A DNA stretch of 64,000 nucleotides from Streptosporangiaceae bacterium (GTDB taxonomy: Bacteria > Actinomycetota > Actinomycetes > Streptosporangiales > Streptosporangiaceae). A program made the position numbers and the translations under genes. The notes below the pieces were generated by a model that was not told where the DNA came from, did no database searches, and saw only the letters and a list, made by a program, of their open reading frames with translations. Positions 42,742-53,057 of the stretch are shown here, piece after piece (the stretch's first letter is position 1; every line of letters starts with the position of its first letter). The DNA lies in NCBI GenBank assembly GCA_025964715.1, contig JAOPYH010000385.1:32039-96038 (forward strand), read 5' to 3'.

Positions 42742-42805
42742 GGCGGCCTCCCGGGGCAGGTTCGTTTCGGATCCGTTGCCGGGAAGCTACATACAACCGG
42801 AAGCT

Positions 42806-42830
42806 CTTGCAATAGTTGGCAAGAACTTGC
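42806..42830. promoter_or_regulatory. MalR-type operator candidate upstream of amylase gene
   Basis: CTTGCAATAGTTGGCAAGAACTTGC: CTTGC/GCAAG inverted repeat plus a second direct CTTGC. Confidence 0.6.
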
Positions 42831-42941
42831 ACGCACTTTGCCGCCTATCCCACAGAGCGCCTTTGCATAACGGTCAAGTCACGACTCCAGGGGCGAAAAG
42901 CACTGGCCACTGGTGGCCATCTGAAACTTTTCATCGCCTTT

Positions 42942-42974
42942 CTGCAAACTGTTTACAGCATTGCAACCCGTTGC
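42942..42974. promoter_or_regulatory. LacI/MalR-type operator candidate upstream of malE-like gene
   Basis: CTGCAAACTGTTTACAG imperfect palindrome followed by TTGCAACCCGTTGC. Confidence 0.5.
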
Positions 42975-43056
42975 TAGGGTCCCCGCCAAGTTCGCCCACG
43001 TGAGGACATGTGGGAAAGGCTCCGGGGCCAACGGTGGCTCCTGACAAGGAGGACCG

Positions 43057-44355
43057 ATGCGGCGCACCCCCATTGCCGGCCTGGTGGCCGGCCTCGCGCT
43101 CGCGCTCGCCGCGTGCGGCGGCGGAAGCGACGGCGGCGGCTCGGGGAAGCCGGCCGCCGAAGCGCGGCTGAGCGGGCGAGGCCCGATCACCTTCGTCTCC
43201 GGCAAGGACACCTCGGCCAACATGCAAAAGCAGGTGGACGCCTGGAACAAGGACCACCCGAACGAGCAGGCCCGCATCATCGAGCTGTCGGAGTCGGCCG
43301 ACCAGCAGCGCCAGCAGATGATCCAGAACGCCCAGACGAAGTCGGACTCCTACACCGTCCTTAACCTCGACGTCGTCTGGACCGCGGAGTTCGCCGCGAA
43401 CCGCTGGCTCGTGGAGCTCCCCAAGTCGCAGTTCGACCTGTCCAAGCTCCTCGAGCCCACGGTGTCGACGGGCCAGTACCGTGATCGGCTCTACGCCGTG
43501 CCCTTCACGTCGGACGGCGGCCTGCTCTACTACCGCAAGGACCTGCTCGACGCGGCCGGCGTGAAGACGGCCCCGAAGACGTGGGATGCCCTGTGGGCCG
43601 CCTGCGACAAGGTCGCCAAGAGCCCCGGCGGCAAGGGCGTCAGCTGCTACGCCGGACAGCTCGACAAGTACGAGGGCCTCACGGTCAACGTGTCCGAGGC
43701 GATCAACGGCGCCGGTGGCACGATCGTGGACGCGAGCGGCAAGCCGAACGTGAACACCCCGGAGGCCAAGCACGGCCTGGACGTCCTGGCCCAGGCGGTC
43801 AGGGACGGCCACATCCCCAAGCAGGCCATCACCTTCAAGGAGGAGGAGGGCCGCCGCTACTTCCAGTCCGGCAAACTGCTCTTCCACCGCCAGTGGCCCT
43901 ATCAGTACGCGCTGGCCGACAAGAAGGACGGCTCCTCCAAGGTGGCCGGCAAGTTCGCGGTCGCCCCGCTCCCGGGTGTGGCCGGCCCCGGGACCTCGAC
44001 CCTCGGCGGGCACAACCTCGCCCTCTCGGCCTTCGCTAAGAACAAGGCCAGCGCTGCCGACTTCATCAAGTACATGACCGGTGAGCCGGCTCAGCGCGCC
44101 AACCTGCTGGCGACCTCTCAGGCGCCCACCTGGGCTCCGCTGTACGACGACGCGGACCTGGTGAAGAAGTTCCCGTACCTGCCCACTCTCAAGGCCTCCA
44201 TCCTGAGCGCCAAGGCCCGGCCGATCGTCGTGAAGTACGGCGACGTGACCACCGCCATCCAGGAGAAGACCTACAACGCCATCACCGGCAAGACGCCCTC
44301 CGACGTGGCGTTGGCCACCCTGCAGGCCCAGCTCGGCCAGCTGATCCAGCCGTAA
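43057..44355 (+). CDS. malE: maltose-type ABC transporter substrate-binding lipoprotein
   Basis: Lipobox ALAACGGG; ITFVSGKDTSANMQKQVDAWNKDHPN; context with malFG, alpha-glucosidase, LacI gene. Confidence 0.9.
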   Translation: MRRTPIAGLVAGLALALAACGGGSDGGGSGKPAAEARLSGRGPITFVSGKDTSANMQKQVDAWNKDHPNEQARIIELSESADQQRQQMIQNAQTKSDSYTVLNLDVVWTAEFAANRWLVELPKSQFDLSKLLEPTVSTGQYRDRLYAVPFTSDGGLLYYRKDLLDAAGVKTAPKTWDALWAACDKVAKSPGGKGVSCYAGQLDKYEGLTVNVSEAINGAGGTIVDASGKPNVNTPEAKHGLDVLAQAVRDGHIPKQAITFKEEEGRRYFQSGKLLFHRQWPYQYALADKKDGSSKVAGKFAVAPLPGVAGPGTSTLGGHNLALSAFAKNKASAADFIKYMTGEPAQRANLLATSQAPTWAPLYDDADLVKKFPYLPTLKASILSAKARPIVVKYGDVTTAIQEKTYNAITGKTPSDVALATLQAQLGQLIQP

Positions 44356-44366
44356 CGAAGTGGCCT

Positions 44367-44399
44367 CGTGGCGGGGCGCGCCTGACGCGCCCCGCCACG
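44367..44399 (+). terminator. malE/malF intercistronic stem-loop
   Basis: CGTGGCGGGGCGCG-CCTGA-CGCGCCCCGCCACG perfect 14-bp stem, 5-nt loop. Confidence 0.75.
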
Positions 44400-44419
44400 G
44401 TCCGGAGGAGTTGCACCGC

Positions 44420-45430
44420 ATGGCCACCACAACCAGGGAAACACCGACCAGATCCCGGCGGGGGCGCACCAGTCAGCCGGACACCCAGTCCTCCCGGCGC
44501 CTCAGCGCACTGCTGCTCTCCCCCACGATGCTCGTGCTCGGCCTCGTCGTCGGCTATCCCGTCATCGCGGCCTTCCGCGAGTCGCTGTACCAGCGCGGCC
44601 AGACACTCGACGCCCAGGGCTTCGTGGTGGAGGGCGAGAAGTTCGTCGGCCTGGGCAACTACGCCGCCATCTTCTCCGGCGACAGGGCGGGCACTTTCTG
44701 GAACGCCTTCTACAACACGACCTTCTTCACCGTCGTCACCGTCACCCTCGAAACGCTCATCGGCGTCGCGATGGCGCTGATCATGCATCAGGCGCTGCGC
44801 GGCCGGGGGCTCATCCGCGCGAGCATCCTGGTCCCGTGGGCGATCCCCACCGCGGTGTCCGGTCTGCTGTGGCGCTGGATCTTCCAGGCGGACGGTGTGG
44901 CCAACGCCATCATCGGGCGGCAGATCCTGTGGACCGCCGACGGCGTGCAGGCCAAGGTCGCCATCATCATCGCGGAGACGTGGAAGACCGCGCCGTTCAT
45001 CGGGCTGCTCGTCCTGGCGGGGCTCCAGGTGATCCCCCGGGAGGTCTACGAGGCCGCCAAGGTCGACGGCGCGTCGCCGTTGGCGCAGTTCCGGCGGATC
45101 ACCCTGCCGCTGGTGAAGCCCGCGCTGCTCGTCGCCGTGCTCTTCCGGATGCTCGACGTGCTCCGCATGTTCGACCTCCCCTACGTGCTCATCGGCCCGC
45201 ACAAGGGGTCGGTCGAGACGCTCACCATGGTGGCCTGGGACGACGCGGGGAACCTCCGCTACGGTCCCGCGGCCGCCTACGCGACCGTGTTGTTCGTCTA
45301 CATCGCCGTCCTGGCCTATCTGTTCGTCAGGCTGCTCGGCGCCGACATCATCGGCCAGGCGCGCCAACGGCGTAAGACGGCCCAGGGGGCTCCGGTCACC
45401 GCCGGGACGCTGGGGAAGGTGAGACCATGA
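44420..45430 (+). CDS. malF: maltose-type ABC transporter permease
   Basis: EAAKVDGASPLAQFRRITLPLVKPALLVAV EAA motif; multiple TM segments. Confidence 0.92.
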   Translation: MATTTRETPTRSRRGRTSQPDTQSSRRLSALLLSPTMLVLGLVVGYPVIAAFRESLYQRGQTLDAQGFVVEGEKFVGLGNYAAIFSGDRAGTFWNAFYNTTFFTVVTVTLETLIGVAMALIMHQALRGRGLIRASILVPWAIPTAVSGLLWRWIFQADGVANAIIGRQILWTADGVQAKVAIIIAETWKTAPFIGLLVLAGLQVIPREVYEAAKVDGASPLAQFRRITLPLVKPALLVAVLFRMLDVLRMFDLPYVLIGPHKGSVETLTMVAWDDAGNLRYGPAAAYATVLFVYIAVLAYLFVRLLGADIIGQARQRRKTAQGAPVTAGTLGKVRP

Positions 45431-46293
45431 CGGCGTTCCCGGTCCTGCGCGCCGGCTCGCCCGCCACGCGGCGCACGTGGCGGCGCAGGCTGCTCTACGC
45501 CGGCGTCGCGGTGGTGGTCTGCTACTGCCTCGTCCCGTTCTACTGGATGATCGTCTCGGCGTTCCGTCGGCCGCAGGACCAGTTCGGCAACGGCCCCCTG
45601 CCCGCCCCGGTGTCGGTGAAGAACTTCTCCGCGGTGTTCCAGCCCGACAACGGCTTCGGCCGGTCGCTGCTCAACAGCCTCATCGTGGCCGGAACGACGA
45701 CGGCCCTCACCCTCATCGTTGGCATCTTCACCGCCTACGCGCTGGCCCGCCTGGACTTCCGGTTCAAGAACGCCGCGCTCGGGCTGATCATCGCTACCTC
45801 GATGTTCCCGGGCATCTCGCAGCTCGTGCCGCTGCTGAAGCTGTTCACCGACATCTCCTGGATCAACACCTACCAGGCGATGGTGGTGCCGAACCTGGGG
45901 TTCGCCCTGCCGCTGGCCGTGTGGAACCTCACCGTGTTCTTCCGGCAGCTCCCTTTCGAGCTGGAGCAGGCGGCCATGGTGGACGGGTGCTCGCGGGGCA
46001 TGGCGTTCCGTAAAATCATCATTCCGCTGGCCGCACCGGGGGTGTTCACCACAGCGATCATCACCTTCATCGCGGCATGGAACGAGTTCCTCATCGCGTT
46101 GACGATGGTGAACAAGAAGGAGATGCAGACCGCGACCGTCACGATCTCCAAGTTCACCGGCACCGCCGGCTTCGACCAGCCCTTCGGCACCCAGATGGCC
46201 GCCGGAGTGATCGTCACCGTACCCCTCGTGGTCGTGGTGCTGATCTTCCAGCGTCGCATCATCGCCGGCCTCACGGCCGGCGGCGTGAAGTAG
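45427..46293 (+). CDS. malG: maltose-type ABC transporter permease
   Basis: EQAAMVDGCSRGMAFRKIIIPLAAPGVF EAA motif; 4-nt overlap with malF. Confidence 0.92.
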   Translation: MTAFPVLRAGSPATRRTWRRRLLYAGVAVVVCYCLVPFYWMIVSAFRRPQDQFGNGPLPAPVSVKNFSAVFQPDNGFGRSLLNSLIVAGTTTALTLIVGIFTAYALARLDFRFKNAALGLIIATSMFPGISQLVPLLKLFTDISWINTYQAMVVPNLGFALPLAVWNLTVFFRQLPFELEQAAMVDGCSRGMAFRKIIIPLAAPGVFTTAIITFIAAWNEFLIALTMVNKKEMQTATVTISKFTGTAGFDQPFGTQMAAGVIVTVPLVVVVLIFQRRIIAGLTAGGVK

Positions 46294-46304
46294 TCTCCCC
46301 GCCG

Positions 46305-46335
46305 GCCGGCGGCGCGGCGATCCCGCGCCGCCGGC
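46305..46335 (+). terminator. malG/alpha-glucosidase intercistronic stem-loop
   Basis: GCCGGCGGCGCGG-CGATC-CCGCGCCGCCGGC perfect 13-bp stem, 5-nt loop. Confidence 0.7.
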
Positions 46336-46394
46336 GGCGTGAAAACCCCGCCCGAGCCGCACAGCGGCTTACTACTCTCACGCAAAGGATCTTC

Positions 46395-48044
46395 ATGCGC
46401 CAGAACCCCATCGACCCGCACACGGAGCCCGGCATCCCGGGCCCCGGCGGCCGCTGGTGGCGCGACGCCGTGATCTACCAGATCTACGTGCGGAGCTTCG
46501 CCGACAGCGACGGTGACGGCATCGGCGATCTCCAGGGCATCCGCGGCCGGCTGCCATACCTCGCCGGCCTCGGGGCGGACGCCCTCTGGCTCACCCCGTT
46601 CTTCAGCTCCCCCATGGCCGACTTCGGCTATGACGTCGCCGACTACCGCGACGTCGACCCGATCTTCGGCTCACTCGCGGGCTTCACGGAACTGATCCGC
46701 GACGCGCACGCGCACGCACTGAAGATCATCGTCGACGTGGTCCCCAACCACACCTCCGACCGGCACAGCTGGTTCGAGAAGGCCGTACAGTCCGGCGCCG
46801 GCGGACCCGAGCGCGCGCGGTACGTCTTCCGGGACGGCCGCGGACAGGCCGGGGAGCTGCCGCCCAACGACTGGGAGTCGGTCTTCGGGGGCCCCGCCTG
46901 GACGCGGCTGCCCGACGGGCAGTGGTACCTCCACCTGTTCACCCCCGAACAGCCGGACCTCAACTGGGAGAACCCCGAGGTCCACGCGGAGTTCGAGAGC
47001 GTCCTGCGGTACTGGCTCGACCGGGGCGTCGACGGGTTCCGCATCGACGTCGCGCACGGCATGGTGAAGGCCGCGGGGCTGCCCGACGTCGGCCATGCCG
47101 ACCAGGCCGAGATGCTGGGCACCGCCGTACTGCCCTACTTCGATCAGGACGGCGTGCATGAGATCCACCGCGCCTGGCGCCGCGTGCTCGACTCCTACGA
47201 CGGAGAGCGCATCGGCGTCGCGGAGGCATGGGCGCCCACAGCCGAGCGGCTGGCCCGCTACGTCCGCCCGGACGAGCTGCACCAGGCGTTCAACTTCCAC
47301 TACCTCACCGCGCCGTGGGACCCGGGCGCGTTCCGAGATGTCATCGAGGAGTCGCTCCGTACATCCGGCTCGGTGGGCGCGCCGACCACCTGGGTGCTGT
47401 CCAACCACGATGTGAAGCGGCACGTGACGCGTTACGGCGACGGGGAGCTCGGCCTGTGTCGCGCCCGGGCCGCCGCGCTCCTGACCCTGGCGCTGCCCGG
47501 CTCGGCCTACGTCTACCAGGGCGAGGAGCTCGGGCTCCCCGAGGTGCTCGACCTGCCGGAGGAGTTCCTGCAGGACCCCCAGCGCGGCCGCGGCGCCGAC
47601 GACGGACGCGACGGCTGCCGGGTGCCGCTGCCGTGGTCCGGTGACGAGCCGCCCTTCGGCTTCGGCACCGGCGGGAGCTGGCTGCCGATCCCGGCGCGCT
47701 GGCGCGACCTCACCGTTGCCGCCCAATCCGAGGACCCTGACTCGATGCTCCGGCTCTATCGCCGCGCCCTGCGGATCCGGCGCGAGCACCCGGCGCTCGG
47801 TGACGGCACGTTGCACTGGGTCGACGGCCCGCCCGGCACCGTCGTCTTCATCCGGGAGTCCGGCTCCGGCGGTGAGCGGCTCGCCTGCGCGGTGAACCTC
47901 GGCGCCCACACCGCCGAGGTGACGGCGTACGGGGAGCAGCTGCTCGCCAGCGGCCCGGTACGCCGCGACGGTGACGCCCTGGAGCTGCCGCCGGACACGG
48001 CAGTCTGGTGGAACGTCAAGGGCGGTCACGAAGAGGAGCGGTAA
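46395..48044 (+). CDS. GH13 alpha-glucosidase
   Basis: WWRDAVIYQIYVRSFADSDGDGIGDLQGI, DVVPNHTS, GVDGFRIDVAHGM, VLSNHD. Confidence 0.94.
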   Translation: MRQNPIDPHTEPGIPGPGGRWWRDAVIYQIYVRSFADSDGDGIGDLQGIRGRLPYLAGLGADALWLTPFFSSPMADFGYDVADYRDVDPIFGSLAGFTELIRDAHAHALKIIVDVVPNHTSDRHSWFEKAVQSGAGGPERARYVFRDGRGQAGELPPNDWESVFGGPAWTRLPDGQWYLHLFTPEQPDLNWENPEVHAEFESVLRYWLDRGVDGFRIDVAHGMVKAAGLPDVGHADQAEMLGTAVLPYFDQDGVHEIHRAWRRVLDSYDGERIGVAEAWAPTAERLARYVRPDELHQAFNFHYLTAPWDPGAFRDVIEESLRTSGSVGAPTTWVLSNHDVKRHVTRYGDGELGLCRARAAALLTLALPGSAYVYQGEELGLPEVLDLPEEFLQDPQRGRGADDGRDGCRVPLPWSGDEPPFGFGTGGSWLPIPARWRDLTVAAQSEDPDSMLRLYRRALRIRREHPALGDGTLHWVDGPPGTVVFIRESGSGGERLACAVNLGAHTAEVTAYGEQLLASGPVRRDGDALELPPDTAVWWNVKGGHEEER

Positions 48045-48048
48045 ATTC

Positions 48049-49068
48049 ATGGCCATGACGACACGCCTCGCCGACATCGCCGCTCACGCGGGTGTCAGCG
48101 AGGCGACGGTCAGCAGGGTCCTCAACGGGAAACCGGGCGTGTCGCCCTCCACCCGCCAGGCCGTGCTGACCGCCCTGGACGTGCTCGGGTACGAGCGGCC
48201 GCCCCGGCTACGCCAGAAGCGCGCCGGCCTGATCGGGTTGATCATCCCCGAACTGACCAACCCCATCTTTCCGGCCTTCGCCCAGATCATCGAGGGGGCG
48301 ATCGCCATGCACGGCTACACCGCGGTGCTGTGCACGCAGACCCCGGGCGGCATCACCGAGGACGACTACACCGAGCTGCTCCTCGAACGTGGCGTCGCAG
48401 GCATAATCTTCGTCAACGGCCTGCACGCCGACTCGCTGTCGGACAAGGCCCGCTACACCCGGCTCACCGACCGGGGCCTGCCGATCGTGCTGATCAACGG
48501 CTGCCGGCCGGACATCGAAGCCCCCTTCATCTCCAACGACGATGCCGCGTCCCTGGAGATGGCCGTCGCGCACCTGAGCGCGCTCGGCCACCGCCGCGTC
48601 GGGTTCGCCGTCGGCCAGGACCGATTCGTCCCCTCGATCCGCAAGATCGAGGGGTTCCGGCTCGGCATGGCCGAGCATCTGGGGATCACCGATACGCGTG
48701 ATCTCATCGTCACCTCCATGTTCACGGTGGAGGGCGGGCAGGCCGCGGCCGGCCCGCTGCTCGACCTCGGGTGCACGGCCATCTGCTGCGGCAGCGACAT
48801 CATGGCGATCGGCGCGATCCGGGCCGTACGCCAGCGGGGGCTGCGCGTTCCCCAGGACGTGTCGGTCGTGGGCTTCGACGACACCCCGCTGACGGCCTAC
48901 CTCGACCCGCCCCTCACCACGATCCGTCAATCCGTACGGGAGATGGCGCTCGCCGCGGTCGGCAGCCTGCTGGAGGAGATCCACGGCACCAAGGCGCCGC
49001 GCACCGAGCTGGTCTACCGGCCCGAACTCGTGGTGCGGCGGTCCACCGGGCCGGCCCCGCCGGCGTAG
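48049..49068 (+). CDS. LacI-family regulator (MalR-like)
   Basis: TRLADIAAHAGVSEATVSRVLNGKPGVSPSTRQAVLTALDVLGY HTH; periplasmic-binding-like effector domain. Confidence 0.93.
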   Translation: MAMTTRLADIAAHAGVSEATVSRVLNGKPGVSPSTRQAVLTALDVLGYERPPRLRQKRAGLIGLIIPELTNPIFPAFAQIIEGAIAMHGYTAVLCTQTPGGITEDDYTELLLERGVAGIIFVNGLHADSLSDKARYTRLTDRGLPIVLINGCRPDIEAPFISNDDAASLEMAVAHLSALGHRRVGFAVGQDRFVPSIRKIEGFRLGMAEHLGITDTRDLIVTSMFTVEGGQAAAGPLLDLGCTAICCGSDIMAIGAIRAVRQRGLRVPQDVSVVGFDDTPLTAYLDPPLTTIRQSVREMALAAVGSLLEEIHGTKAPRTELVYRPELVVRRSTGPAPPA

Positions 49069-49120
49069 CGCATCCGGGAGATTACTTTCTTCCGGACGCA
49101 ATTTGTCCGTGTTTATACCT

Positions 49121-49132
49121 TTAACCGGTTAA
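49121..49132. promoter_or_regulatory. perfect 12-bp palindrome TTAACCGGTTAA
   Basis: Even palindrome with central CCGG upstream of the small secreted peptide gene. Confidence 0.4.
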
Positions 49133-49198
49133 TCGGCGCTAATGTCGGACATGCCCGGCCAATCGGCGCGACGGCGCACCCACAAAGGACGGTATCCC

Positions 49199-49423
49199 AT
49201 GAAGGAGTCAAAGAAAGCGCAGATCCTTCTCCCGCCTGTCACGCTCGCGGCAGTGCTCAGCATGTCGGGGATAGCTTCCGCGAGCCCCACCGAGTACGTG
49301 CAGGCCACGGTCCCCAGCACGAACGCCGCCCAGTTCACGCCCAGTGACAACGGCGATGACAACGGGGATGACAAGAATGACGACAAGAATGACGACGACG
49401 GTGACGAGAACGACGACGAGTAG
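49199..49423 (+). CDS. small secreted Asp/Asn-rich acidic peptide
   Basis: MKESKKAQILLPPVTLAAVLSMSGIASAS signal peptide then SDNGDDNGDDKNDDKNDDDGDENDDE; followed by terminator. Confidence 0.7.
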   Translation: MKESKKAQILLPPVTLAAVLSMSGIASASPTEYVQATVPSTNAAQFTPSDNGDDNGDDKNDDKNDDDGDENDDE

Positions 49424-49459
49424 CCATTGTCGATCCGGAACATAGGCCACCCGCCCGCA

Positions 49460-49491
49460 GAAAGCCGCTCGCCGAGGCGCGAGCGGCTTTC
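49460..49491 (+). terminator. Rho-independent terminator
   Basis: GAAAGCCGCTCG-CCGAGGCG-CGAGCGGCTTTC followed by GTTT. Confidence 0.85.
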
Positions 49492-49639
49492 GTTTGCGGG
49501 CCGGCGTGTCTCAGGACGGGATGATCAGGGACAAGCCGACCGCCGCGGCACCACGGCCGTCCGCGAGGACCCCGCCCGGATCCGTGTAGGCGGGCTAGGT
49601 ATGTTCGACTAGTCGTGTCCGGCCAGAGTGGGAGACAGC

Positions 49640-50923
<1,284 letters not shown>

Positions 50924-50977
50924 CCGGCACGGCTGTCAGGCACGCCCCCACGCGGCCGGCCGGTCGACGACCTTCCC

Positions 50978-51005
50978 GCAGAATGGCCGGAAACGGCCAT
51001 TCTGC
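50978..51005 (+). terminator. stem-loop downstream of citrate synthase
   Basis: GCAGAATGGCCG-GAAA-CGGCCATTCTGC perfect 12-bp stem with GNRA tetraloop. Confidence 0.75.
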
Positions 51006-51240
51006 TCGCTTTCGGTGGGAAGCACCGAGGCCACCGGCCGGTCCGCACGCAGGTCAACGAGGTCGCAGCACCCATCCGCGCGGCCGTGGCGAGGTCGCGA
51101 AGGCTCCCGCCCGGGCTCCTAGTGCACCGCCCATCGGGTCCGGTAGCCTCCCGACTGCTCGTGATCAGGTCCGCCTTCACGTGACAGCGGTGGACCCCGG
51201 CGGGCGTGGCTGTCCGCCGAGCCCCCTGCCAAGGAGCGCC

Positions 51241-52224
51241 ATGAGACGACTCAGGTCTCGCCCCGCCCTCCTCACCATCGGCCTTGTTGTCACAGCCGCC
51301 CTGGTCGGCGGTTGTGGCGGCTCCACACCTGCGTCCGGCGGCGGCCTGGAGAAGAAGACCATCCGGGTGGCCGAGGTGCCGCTCGTCGACACGGCCGGCC
51401 TCCACGTCGCCATCGAGCAGAAGCTCTTCGAAGCCGCGGGCCTCCGCGTCCAGATCGTCCCGGTCGCCCAGAGCATCCAGGCGCTGCCGGCCCTGAGGAA
51501 CGGGCAGGTGGACGTCATCGGCGGCGGCAACTACGTCACGTTCCTGCAGGCACAGGACCGAGGGACGCTCGAGCTGCGCATCATCGCCGACGCGGCGTCG
51601 GAGGCCCCGGGGTTCATGGAGGTGCTCACGGCACCGAACTCGCCCATCAAGCGGCCGAAGGACCTCGAGGGTAAGACGGTCGCGGTCAACATCCTCAACA
51701 ACATCCAGTCGCTGACCCTCAATCAGGTCCTCAAGGCCGCGCACGTGGACCCGTCGAAGGTGAAGTACCGCGCGGTCCCGTTCCCGCAGATGGGCGCCGC
51801 GCTTCAGAAGGGCCAGGTCGACGCGGTGCACACCGGTGAACCCTTCGGCACCGGCCTCCGGCGCAAGCTCGGCGCACGAATGGTCGTCGACGGTGGCGGC
51901 GCCCCGGTCACCGGCCTGCCGGTCTCCGGATACCTCAGCACACAGGGATTCGTGGACAAATACCCGAAGACCGCGGCGGCGTTCCAGCGAGTCATCGAGA
52001 AGGCACAGGGCCTCGCCTCCGGCGACCGCAAGCAGGTGGAACAGGTGCTCCCGGCCTACGCGCACCTCGACGCCCAGACCGCCGCCGCGCTGAGCCTGCC
52101 CGGCTACCCCGCCACCCTGGATCCGGGACGCATGCAGCGGCTACCGGACCTCATGGTTCAGGAGGGGCTGCTGAAGACCCGAATCGACATGAGGAGCCTG
52201 ATCTTCACCGCACCGGCGAAGTGA
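51241..52224 (+). CDS. NitT/TauT-family ABC transporter substrate-binding lipoprotein
   Basis: Lipobox ALVGGCGGS; IRVAEVPLVDTAGLHVAIEQKLFEAAGLRVQIV, DLEGKTVAVN SsuA/NMT1-like. Confidence 0.9.
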   Translation: MRRLRSRPALLTIGLVVTAALVGGCGGSTPASGGGLEKKTIRVAEVPLVDTAGLHVAIEQKLFEAAGLRVQIVPVAQSIQALPALRNGQVDVIGGGNYVTFLQAQDRGTLELRIIADAASEAPGFMEVLTAPNSPIKRPKDLEGKTVAVNILNNIQSLTLNQVLKAAHVDPSKVKYRAVPFPQMGAALQKGQVDAVHTGEPFGTGLRRKLGARMVVDGGGAPVTGLPVSGYLSTQGFVDKYPKTAAAFQRVIEKAQGLASGDRKQVEQVLPAYAHLDAQTAAALSLPGYPATLDPGRMQRLPDLMVQEGLLKTRIDMRSLIFTAPAK

Positions 52225-53057
52225 CCGGCGCGGATGTGACGGGGCGGAGGAGTTCACGCCGCTCCCCGTCCGAGCCTCTCTCGCGCACGGGTAGATGGCT
52301 GCGGGGGGCGGCCGGGCTCGCCGTCCTCGCGGCCGCCAGCGAGGCCCTCGGTCGCGCGGGCATTGTGCACAGGGACTTCCTCCCGCCGGCGTCCGTGGTC
52401 CTCTCCCGCGCCGTGGGCCTGGCGGAGGATCCGGAGTTCCTGTCGAACCTCTGGAGCACCATCAAGGCCTGGGCCATCGGCCTGGCGATCGCGGTGGGGG
52501 CAGGCGTGTCGCTCGGCCTCGTGCTGGGCAGCGTCCCGGTCCTCAACACCGCCGCCCGCGCGATCATCGAGTTCCTGCGGCCGATCCCGTCCGTCGCGCT
52601 CATCCCTCTGGTCAGCCTGATCCTCGGCTCAGGTCTCAGGACGGAGGCGACGCTGATCGTCTATGCCGCCGCCTGGCCGGTGTTGTTCAACACGATCTAC
52701 GGCCTCCAGGACGTCGACCCGGTCGCCAAGGACACGTTGCGCGCGTTCGGCTTCGGCAGGCTGTCCGTGCTCTTGTGGGTCTCCGTCCCCTCGGCCGCAC
52801 CGTTCATCGCCACCGGGGTACGGCTGGCCGCCGGCATCGCCCTGATCCTCGCGGTCGGCACCGAGATCCTTTCCGGCTTCGGCCAGGGACTCGGCATCTT
52901 CATCGCCCAGGCCCAGCAGAGTGTCGACGGCACGGCGGACGTACTTGCCGGCACGGTCTGGGCCGGAGCGCTCGGGCTGGTCATCAACGCGGTGCTGGTC
53001 CTCGGCGAATGGCGCCTGTTCCACTGGCGACGCGCCGAGGCGGACGGGCCGCTGTGA
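52221..53057 (+). CDS. NitT/TauT-family ABC transporter permease
   Basis: FLRPIPSVALIPLVSLILGSG, DTLRAFGFGRLSVLLWVSVPSAAPFIATGVRLAAGIALI; GTGA overlap with SBP gene. Confidence 0.92.
   Translation: MTGADVTGRRSSRRSPSEPLSRTGRWLRGAAGLAVLAAASEALGRAGIVHRDFLPPASVVLSRAVGLAEDPEFLSNLWSTIKAWAIGLAIAVGAGVSLGLVLGSVPVLNTAARAIIEFLRPIPSVALIPLVSLILGSGLRTEATLIVYAAAWPVLFNTIYGLQDVDPVAKDTLRAFGFGRLSVLLWVSVPSAAPFIATGVRLAAGIALILAVGTEILSGFGQGLGIFIAQAQQSVDGTADVLAGTVWAGALGLVINAVLVLGEWRLFHWRRAEADGPL

Noticed and set aside
49355-49423. Asp-rich coding repeats as a minisatellite or CRISPR-like repeat
   Set aside because: Short imperfect GAYGAY-type units within a coding frame, explained by the Asp/Asn-rich peptide tail
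51121-51240. TPP or SAM riboswitch, or Cys-attenuator leader, upstream of the NitT/TauT SBP
   Set aside because: No CTGAGA or other conserved aptamer core recognisable. A GTG frame giving VAVRRAPCQGAP ending in ATGA exists but is too short and unconvincing to call a leader peptide
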